NCBI GenBank assembly: GCA_035578175.1
Contig: JAQMRL010000001.1
Span: forward strand, 370,443,720-370,507,719
From: Catonia carolina
Lineage: Eukaryota > Arthropoda > Insecta > Hemiptera > Achilidae
Length of the DNA stretch: 64,000 nucleotides
Direction of reading: 5' to 3'
A model generated the notes under the pieces. That model worked only from the letters and a program-made list of their open reading frames with translations, searched no databases and was not told the DNA's origin. A program made the position numbers and the translations under genes. This document shows, one piece after another, positions 56,272 through 64,000 of this stretch; positions within the stretch are counted from its first letter, which is position 1; the number at the start of each line of letters is the position of its first letter.

Positions 56272-57150
56272 TTTTTACTTTCTCTTGCCTATATGAATCT
56301 TTAGAGAAGAATATATTGTTTCATGTCGATTTTTCGAAATTGAGTTTTCACCGGATATACACGTTTTCAGACCCCCGAACCCAAAAAACATGTTTTTAGC
56401 GATTGGTCTGTGTGTTTGTGAACAAAATATTTCAAGAACGAAGAAGTAAGAAGTTGAAACTTGAAATTTAAGTTAGGTACCACTAGAGGATGCATCAGAA
56501 TCGGTCAGCCGGAAGTACCTAATAGTTTATTCATGTAATTTTTCACTTTTTGCGATTTTCTCAAAAACGGCTCCTATGATTTTTTTTTAAAAATGCTTCA
56601 TTTACTACATTTTTTATGCTCTACGTCTGCAAGATAGGGAAGGCGCCATGTCTGCTAAAATTCTCGCGGAGGCTCTGCTGTCGTAGAAAAAAAATAGCTT
56701 TTTGAAGATTGCGGCCTTAATATGGATTTTAGGCATATTTGTGTATAGAATATAATAAAAGTTGTAGACTATTTAAAAACCTACAACTTTTATTCCGAAC
56801 ATTTTTTTGTTTAGCGGTAAGTGATTTTCAGTTTTTTCCTGAAAATCTAAAAAATAGATTTTTTAAGATTTCGGCTTAGTATACTTTAACGACGAAGTGT
56901 AATAATCAAATTTATAGGTAATTAAAAGACTACAACTTTTATTTTAAGCATTTTTGTTTCCAGAACCTAGTTTAGCGTGGAAGAGTGATTTTACGTATTA
57001 TTAAGCCAAACTAATGTTGGTTTTTATTTTGCAACATTTACTCATGATTAAAATTAGGTTATGTTTTTTTTTTGTTTCTGTTTTATTACTAATGTTTAGG
57101 AGGTTATATTATTTTTATTATTTGCATTGGCTATATTTTTTTTGCATTGG
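56272..57150 (+). mobile_element. HINE, nearly full length
   Basis: Left end TTTACTTTCTCTTGCCTATA; GT tract short. The right part ends at about 57130 (TTATTTGCATTGGC), and the hairpin end is lost. Confidence 0.83.
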
Positions 57151-57160
57151 GATACTTTTT

Positions 57161-57817
57161 TATTTCGTTATAAGGTTATCAAATCCATTTATTAAGGACC
57201 TCCGTTACTTTTTAATATTTAAAACTTAACTTTTTCAAAATGTTTCTTTTCTTCGTAATTTTTAACTGTTATTTCTTGTCGGGAATTAATACTGTTGATA
57301 CTGCGTAACGTGTTTATACTGCTTTTCACTGGTTATTACTTATCTTGTTATTGCTTTTTACGGTTTTCCATTTATTCTATTTTTTTTTGTATTGACTGGA
57401 ATTTGAACAGGGACTTCCGCTGTTTGGTATAATATGTTAATGGTTAGGTGTTAGGTCACCTGACTATAATTTGTTCGCCAAATCGATGTACGTTATTCTT
57501 TTAAAGCGACTTTTCTATACTAGCGAGCAGACTTGACAAAGCTGGCCCTGAATGCACATTACAGCATTAGTTTTACGAATCCTTTCATTAGTTCTTTATT
57601 TTGTAGGCCTGAAGTAGCATACGGCTAAAAAAACAAACATTTTGTTTATGTTTTTTAAATCTCTATACAATCTACGAAAATAGTGACTTAGACGAAAATT
57701 TAGAATGTGTTAAGGATTCTTGAAGAAAATAACAAACATAAAATGGATTCAGTTAATGTAAAATACTCGTGCAAGAGGAAAAAGAACTGGAAACAGAAGA
57801 AAATCTGTAGCAAAGTA
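57161..57817. other. AT-rich DNA without recognised features
   Basis: Nothing recognised. Confidence 0.35.
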
Positions 57818-57874
57818 CAGTGAACTCCGTATTCGCGGGGGTCAGGTTCCGAAAATTCGCTACGAAACTGAATA

Positions 57875-58926
57875 CAGTATAGTCGCGCTAATCCGAACAC
57901 GTAAGATGTCCGACCTTTGCGGATTATCGATATCTACAATCTTAGATTTCGGCTATCAAGTCAAATTAAATACGGTGTACTGTAGGATAAAAAGTACTGA
58001 TTTAACAAAATACGTGAACACAAAATTTTAAATGACACCTCTGTTTGAAATCTGTTACAGTATTATTTTCATATAATTTTAAAACTATAAACACAATTTA
58101 AAAAAAACAACAAAGGTAACTTGTGATTGCCGGTGCTGTTATTCCACGGGAAAAATGTTATAGAATTTTTCAACTTTGAATCCAGCTGCAGTCTCTTCCC
58201 CCTTATGAACTAAGGTTGTAAGATTGTAACATTTTCCAGTACAATGCCGACTCATCTCCTTTGTAAACTTCATCTGCTGTAAAACCCCGTTTTTCTACTT
58301 CATCGTAGAATTTTGTTTTAAAGTTCATAAAATCGTCGATATCACTAGAATTTATTTCACCGGTAACAGTTAGCAATCTTAATACCGTAACGTTGTTTGA
58401 ACTTGTCCCGCCAGCCTATACTGACTTTAAAGTCGTCTTTCCCGGTCATTTCCTCGTAGAAAACTTTCGCTTCTGCTGTAAAACCCCGTTTTTCTACTTC
58501 ATCGTAGAATTTTGTTTTAAAGTTCATAAAATCGTCGATATCACTAGAATTTTTTTCACCGGTAACAGTTAGCAGTCTTAATACCGTAACGTTGTTTGAA
58601 TTTGTCCCGCCAGCCTATACTGACTTTAAAGTCGTCTTTCCCGGTCATTTCCTCGTAGAAAACTTTCGCTTTTGGTTGAGAATGGCTCCACTGACTATAG
58701 ATTGCCTTATCTTTCTTGCAAAAACCATGAGTATAAAGCCTGCTCGGCATCAGGTTTACCTGCTGCTTTCAATGTTTTTCTTTTCAGTGGTCCACACTCC
58801 ATTTATTAGACGTTTTTAAAGAATTTGTCTAAATGTTAAACACAATAATTAAAAACATTATAAGTGATCGTTCGGATTACTGGAGGTTTCGGTGTACCGG
58901 GGGTTTTTATTACCGCGACCATACTG
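57875..58926 (-). mobile_element. Inner Tigger/jerky-type transposon
   Basis: Ends CAGTATAGTCGCGCTAATCC and, inverted, CAGTATGGTCGCGGTAATAA, each with further AATCCGAAC blocks. The minus strand holds a transposase fragment. TA precedes it; the far side reads TT, one mutation from a TA duplication. Confidence 0.8.
58190..58750 (-). pseudogene. Tigger/jerky-type transposase pseudogene with a 199-bp tandem duplication
   Basis: Minus strand: AIYSQWSHSQPKAKVFYEEM, TGKDDFKVSIGWRDKFKQRY, GIK (CENP-B-type DNA-binding domain), later FTADEVYKGDESALYWKMLQ with the first catalytic Asp region of pogo-like DDE domains, then stop. 58273-58471 is repeated in tandem at 58472-58670, duplicating the domain junction. 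Inactive. Confidence 0.8.
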
Positions 58927-59040
58927 TTTACAAAAACCTCGAATACGGAAATTGAATTAAATTAATAAGCAATGCGTATACGTAGTACGTACTAGTAGTT
59001 ATATATACTGGGTACGTACTAATAGGTATTTATGAATATG

Positions 59041-59431
59041 TTATTGTTGTTTAGGTCATCAGCTTGAAGGTTGGTTTGAACCTCTAGAGGTTTTACTAAG
59101 TACAAACGAGGAGTGAGTTGGGTTACTATTGCCTTCCTCACTGAGTGGGAAAGTATGCTTATCAGCTTGACAGGCGTTCCGAAAAGCTTCCACTTTCCAC
59201 CCTGCAAATGACACCTTCACTTCATTTACCACAGGGTTTGGTTGTATAGTGAATTCATTACTCTCAGAGGAGATAACTCTGACTAGTGTCTTTTACACCT
59301 CTACCTCTTCTGTTCTTAAATAGTTCAGTCATATAATTGGCTGACTATGTGATAAGAAATAGAAATATTTTTATAGCCCTGAAACCAGATGGAGTGCAAT
59401 TAATTTAACACGCCACCTGCCCGTTATGGGC
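59041..59431 (-). mobile_element. SINE-B copy 9, full length
   Basis: Minus strand from GCCCATAACGGGCAGGTGGC to AACCTTCAAGCTGATGACCT then AAACAACAATAA. It lies in the outer Tigger. Confidence 0.87.
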
Positions 59432-59729
59432 TAGAATATGTTGTTATAAACAAGCATAACTTAGCAGTTTTAAAACCAGCAACTCGATGTTTTGTAGGTA
59501 CTGTATTTATGTACATAATAAAAGCACGTTATTCAGGAATTATGTAGGCCTACAGAACATTTTATTAAGATGTTACTAATCAGTAATCAGCAATCACATA
59601 AATTACTACGGACAAGATTTTTGCAAATTGTACTTTCGGTTTCGTTAGTGTTCAAATCAGATACGTCATATAGCTTTTTTCAGCAAGAAATTAATGTGAA
59701 CTGCTTCAGTTCGTCAAGAGAAGATTTAA

Positions 59730-60316
59730 CCCTTTCAGTGCCGAAACAATATTTAAAAGTTTGATCTAACGTGCCATTGAATTTGAGTAAGGGTGTACAA
59801 AAAGTGCCAGCCCTTATTTCGAAAACTTGCAGGCGTAAGCCTGCCATTGCCGACGAAAATTTCATTGTTACAGAAAAATAAAATGTCCTGTTAAAAATTA
59901 ATTTTTATTGTGTTCATAAAAAAAGAAATCGTTCCAACACTAAAAATATTCAAAATAATTTTTTTAGCTTATTTAAAGTCGCATCGAGAGATTGGTTATT
60001 AGCAACTACTGTGGGTTTTGGTACCTTAACGTTGGTTTTAACATGTTAAAATTTTCAGACAATAGCCAGGAACTGAACCCGGAATCTTTCGCTTTGCAAA
60101 AGATTGTTTTTTTTAGCCTGCTAGTCACTACACCACGGAGGCGGTTTTAAAATACATTAGTCTATTAATTTTTGTTTAAAAGTTTTTTTTTGGAAATGTT
60201 CGGTTATCCGGACGTTTGCACTATGCATAACTTACGGCCGTCCGTTAAACCGGATGTTATATCTACGTAAAAAAAAATGTCAACACCCTGTTTTCCGGAC
60301 GTTGATACTGAATGGG
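59730..60316. mobile_element. Second piggyBac-type MITE with a tRNA-like core
   Basis: TTAA at both borders (59726-59729, 60317-60320). Termini CCCTTTCAGTGCC and, inverted, CCCATTCAGTATC. A tRNA-like block lies inside at about 60062-60142. Same plan as 51694-52338 but strongly diverged from it. Confidence 0.7.
60062..60142 (-). repeat. tRNA-like block inside the second piggyBac MITE
   Basis: Minus strand: CCTCCGTGGTGTAGTGACTA and CGGGTTCAGTTCCTGG. More decayed than the block at 51822. Confidence 0.5.
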
Positions 60317-60584
60317 TTAATGCATGAAACACAATCTATGTTAATTATTTCGAACACTTAACAAGATCTAGCTCAGCATCTACATCCATAGCGTCTAAAA
60401 TTATTTTGAATGTACGCCTTACATACTACAGTTTGAAAGCTTGAATTTTTCTTTCATTCCGCAGTTCTTTTCTTGAACGTTTGAATTCGTTTTCATTTGG
60501 AACAAACCACGAATATTAAATTTAGCTCACCGCGAATAGCAAAAACGGTAAAAAAATGAAACTGCGAATACGGAGAGTTGACTA

Positions 60585-61428
60585 TACCAAAAACTGTGGT
60601 CCTACTGAGCCCGGTAGGGATAAAAAAATTACCGTTTAATTACTGTCTCTTATAATTAATGATTCTTACGAACTTTAGTGTACACGTGGACGCAGTCTAA
60701 AAAATGACCGCCTGCTCCGTTGTGGGTGTATACATATAAAATAATCATGTTTTAAATGTTAAAAGTGCTCCGATTACAAAAGTCAACCGGTGAGTAGTGT
60801 ATTACGTTTCATTCGGTAATAAATGAGCTGGATATATAACAGCTTTTTTTTTTAATTTACTACCTAATTGTGAAAACGGTCTACTGTTCAACCACACCCT
60901 AATATAGAGCTGGAATTAAGCGAACGGGTGAGCTTCGATCCAATACACTTCCTAACTCGTTTTATCTTTTCAACTACTGAACCATTTTAAGAAATGACGA
61001 AACGTCCTAGTTTACTGTTACCGGTGGTCACGAAATAACAATACTACTGAAAAATGAACTAAAATTGAACGGTTTAGTTGCATCCAATATGAATTATTAC
61101 TGTTCAGTTGTTTTGCTCGTTTCTTTGTTGTTCGCTGCAATAAACAATAAGTTAACATGAAAGAACTGTATTTATAATAAAATGGTTTACCATTTATAAT
61201 AGTTTTAACTGCAGTTTAAGGATTTCACCTAGAATTTATTAATTACATTACCTGAATACCGTAACTTTACAACGGTATATTTCATTTTATCTTTAAAACC
61301 TGTAAGTAGTTTTCTTGTATACTTACATGTCCTGTTAAATTTAACGTTTACGTTACATGGTCTGTTTAATACATGATATGCAATGGACAGTACATATTCA
61401 GTTGGATACGTAAGTGCATACTTCAAAC
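60585..61428. other. AT-rich DNA without recognised features
   Basis: Nothing recognised. Confidence 0.35.
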
Positions 61429-61440
61429 TTATTTACATTT

Positions 61441-61765
61441 TTTTTTTATAATCTAACGAGTGTACGTTGCAATCTGTTCAATTCAGAACAATAAGCAACC
61501 CCATGACCCAATGAGATGAGGATGATGTGTATGACGTGTAAATGAGGTGTAGTCTTGTACAGACCCTGGCCGACCATTCCTGAGAGAGTATGGTTAATTA
61601 AACCCCTACCATCAAAGTACACCGGTAACCACTGTCTAGTATTCAGATCCTTATAAAAGTAACTACCTTTACTAGGATTTGAACCAGGAACCTTCATCTC
61701 CGAAAATCAGCTGTTAAACAGCTGACTCGCGGCGACGACTTTTACCTCTAGACCAACCCGGTGGG
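61441..61765 (-). mobile_element. S2 SINE, full length
   Basis: Minus strand: CACCGGGTTGGTCTAGAGGT head, GGTTCAAATCCTAGTAAAGG, GGGTTTAATTAACCATACTC, TCATCCTCATCTCATTGGGT, tail ATTGCAACGTACACTCGT and poly(A). TTATTTACATTT flanks it exactly (61429-61440, 61766-61777). The reference copy of this family in the window. Confidence 0.92.
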
Positions 61766-61777
61766 TTATTTACATTT

Positions 61778-63000
61778 AATTTACTTTTTAAAACTTTGAA
61801 TTTGTAAAAGGTCAAATTGAGATCGCATCCATGTAGTTAACATGCTGGAGTACTAACCGGAAGCTCCTTAGTTCGATTTCTGACAGCTATCGGTTTCATA
61901 ATTATATATACCCCCGAGTTTGAACCCCAGCATCTCCAAAACTATGAGTCCGATTCCAACATACTTAACATCAACTTATAGCTCATTTTATCTGCGTTGA
62001 CCTATAATAGTCCTATGATTTAATGTTGTTTGAAAATTGCCATATCGAGGTTGGAAGACAAAAAGACCTGGTATCTTTTTGTCAAAGACTCTAGGTCTGT
62101 CTAGGTCAACTACGAGCTGGTTTGGATTAGCATGAATGCTTGCTTTCCGGTAAAAAACTCGAATTTTCTAAGCACCTTACAAAAATACAACAAAACAACA
62201 CGGTAGCTTACGCTGATATGAATCCTTACCGCATTCGTGCAACTCTTGAAGAAAATGGTCGCTGCGCGCTAATTTCAAAATGTGGATAGTCTACCTACCA
62301 GAGAACATCTATAACACCATAAAGTTTCAAAAAAGGTTCAACTGCGTAGCTTATTCTTAAATAAAATCGACCTTATTGCCAATGGTAAGTATACTTACCA
62401 AAGACTTGTAAAGGGTTAATTAACAGTTATTTTAATTTAATCCTCGTGCTATACTCCCACGTATTGCAACTGTATAAAAAATTATAGTTCTGTAGAAAAT
62501 ATTATATTGAAACATCATTCTGCAGTAATATTTGTTTGTTCTTATGCCATAAAATGTATATTGTATCAATAACGCTAATCTTGTCGCGGGCATAAATTCT
62601 CTTAAAGTTTAAAGAACGCTTTTTTGCTACTGTGTTTACCACTATTCATGAGTTATGAGCCGTAACTAAAAACCAAACTAGCGTAACTTCTAAATAGTCT
62701 TCGTTCAAAGGAGATTGCTAAAATTTATTGTTTTGCTATATTTTATTGTAGTAAAAAGAATTTACCTTTTTAAAGTAATGTTACGAATCTATATCAGACA
62801 AAAGTTATTATGTTTAGTAATGTTTGCTGAACTTAATTATACTATGGTCAGCGTAAGCAAATTATGTATTGTATTAGGTGTCGTAAAAACTATCAATTTG
62901 TTTTTGGTGATATTTGGAACGGTTGTCCAGCTTATAATTTGATCGAAAAGTACGAGTTTTAGTTTAAATTATTATTTTTAATTCAATGTAAATCTGTTAT
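61778..63000. other. AT-rich DNA without recognised features
   Basis: Short ORFs only. Nothing recognised. Confidence 0.35.
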
Positions 63001-63078
63001 CTACTTTTTTGAGTTTTATTTCGTTCTTGATATCTTTTTCTACTTTTTTGAGTTTTATTTCGTTCTTGATATCTTTTT
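63001..63078. repeat. 39-bp tandem duplication
   Basis: TTTTTTGAGTTTTATTTCGT followed by TCTTGATATCTTTTT occurs twice, period 39 bases, with no visible differences. Confidence 0.9.
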
Positions 63079-63153
63079 AACTCCCTTATTTTTATGAATC
63101 TAGACAAATAAATGTGAACTTTATCCAAATATACTATTTGAAAACCTCTGGCC

Positions 63154-63229
63154 GGACCCTTGGTGTAGTGGTCTGCGTAGCTGGCTTTTATGGATTGAGT
63201 CCTGAGTTTGATTCCCGGCCAGGGTCACC
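63154..63229 (+). repeat. tRNA-like sequence (SINE head)
   Basis: GGACCCTTGGTGTAGTGGTC (A box) and GAGTTTGATTCCCGG (B box), ending CCAGGGTCACC. GGACCCT pairs with AGGGTC at six of seven positions, so the cloverleaf is partly preserved, but the anticodon arm is poor. Confidence 0.55.
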
Positions 63230-63589
63230 AAAACAACAAAGCTGATGCCTCTTATCAAAAGAATAATTTGTCCCTAAAATATTTTTCGAGGTAGTTATAA
63301 AATATTGTTTGTGAGTTTTTATTTCAAAAATACCCCTTAAAAGGAATCAGTAACGGTAGGATATTGATATTGAATCTACCGCCACCATGTACCCCCCCCC
63401 TACGATCTGTGGGTAACACATATCTTCCTCTTAACATTCATGTCAACCAGGTTCCACCGGTCAGGCTGTGTAGGTGGGTACCTGTCGAGGTCATAACAGC
63501 TCATCCTAAGAGGGCACTCCATGATCCTCTTATGTGCAAGAACATTATCTGATAAGAAAACTTCTTCAGTGCTGTCTTCTAAATTTGGT
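63230..63589. other. Unassigned DNA with a GC-richer patch
   Basis: 63375-63540 is GC-richer than its surroundings, with a C9 run. It may be a LINE fragment, but no motif is clear. Confidence 0.3.
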
Positions 63590-63830
63590 TTTTACTTTCT
63601 CTTGCCCTATATGAATAAATTCACCCCGCTAACATTTTCATCAAAATCGGTCAAGTGGGTGTAGTTATTCGTGTAATTTTCTCACTTTCGCGATTTTCTC
63701 AACGATTTAAAAAAAATTACAAATTGATTTTTAAAAATCAGGCATGGCTGCTGAAATTTGTGGGGGTTGTTATTTCGTGGTAAAAATGGTATTTTTTTTT
63801 TAAGATTCCATATCTTATGGTCAATTTTTG
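63590..63830 (+). mobile_element. HINE left-half fragment
   Basis: TTTACTTTCTCTTGCCCTAT, then AACATTTTCATCAAAATCGG and GCTGAAATTTGTGGGGG in family order with deletions; similarity fades after about 63810. Confidence 0.7.
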
Positions 63831-64000
63831 AGGTGGATGTTGGAGAAAAGAAACCGCTTCAAATCCTTAGAATCAGAAATACTCATATGTGTAACAAACA
63901 TCGTTTGTTTTGATGTCTGACGGACGTTATTGAGCCCTGAAATGCGCGAAATTATTTCTTATTTACCCTCACTACTTAACACAACGTATTGGTTCCTCCC

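Larger units (their letters stand above)
57818..60584. mobile_element. Outer Tigger-type transposon carrying other insertions
   Basis: Left end CAGTGAACTCCGTATTCGCG; right end, inverted, AGTCAACTCTCCGTATTCGC. The sequence flanking the inner element (ATTCGCTACGAAACTGAATA before, AAAACCTCGAATACGG after) belongs to it. Contains an inner Tigger, a SINE-B and a piggyBac MITE. Confidence 0.7.

Noticed and set aside
63154..63229. Functional tRNA
   Set aside because: The acceptor stem pairs at six of seven positions, yet the anticodon stem and loop are not credible, and similar heads are scattered as repeats.
1..64000. CRISPR array, phage or bacterial defence system
   Set aside because: Spliced genes, SINEs and LINEs show animal nuclear DNA; no regular spacer-repeat array or prokaryotic gene cluster was seen.

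Overview
The window is strongly AT-rich animal nuclear DNA. Coding exons are small, separated by long introns with GT..AG borders, and most of the rest is interspersed repeats. The mix of tRNA-headed SINEs, Helentron-like (DINE/HINE) elements, mariner, pogo/Tigger, piggyBac and Harbinger remnants and RTE/R1 LINE tails suggests an insect with a large genome. That placement is inference; nothing here fixes the species.

Genes. (1) On the + strand, 7069-14598 holds the last four coding exons of EIF2B3, the gamma subunit of translation factor eIF2B. Phases join cleanly and the protein ends in the family's LMEI-type C terminus. The N-terminal exons were not found and should lie upstream. Two of its introns carry decayed mariner elements. 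(2) A 308-codon, uninterrupted, cysteine-rich ORF (14889-15815) starts 290 bases after the EIF2B3 stop. No AATAAA lies between them, and two lie after it, so it is either a separate small gene or a second cistron on the EIF2B3 message. (3) A start-codon exon (20432-20476) with a perfect donor may open a further gene. The next plausible exon is at 41195-41259, after a 20.7 kb repeat-filled intron. That exon begins with GTAAGT directly after a strong acceptor, which is the hallmark of a recursive splice site.

Repeats. Three families dominate. HINE (about 0.9-1 kb, more than 12 copies or fragments) has 13-bp subterminal inverted repeats, a (GT)n tract at a fixed place and a 3' hairpin. SINE-B (about 390 bp, nine copies) has an AAC tail. 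Two tRNA-headed SINEs, S1 and S2, have clear target-site duplications. Many copies are nested, so relative ages can be read: S2 in HINE, S1 in S2, RTE in S2, SINE-B in HINE, Tigger in Tigger.

Layout. 1-7000: a 303-bp perfect hairpin, HINE and S2, a Tigger MITE with S1. 7000-16100: EIF2B3 and the Cys-rich ORF. 16100-20400: RTE tail, Tigger MITE, SINE-B. 20400-41260: the putative long intron. 41260-64000: HINE and SINE-B copies, an RTE with a GAA/GCA minisatellite, two piggyBac MITEs with tRNA-like cores, a Harbinger deletion derivative, a 1.3 kb TIR element and a nested Tigger pair. No functional tRNA, rRNA, CRISPR array or bacterial-type operon was seen. Coordinates of repeats were read by eye and may be off by several bases.
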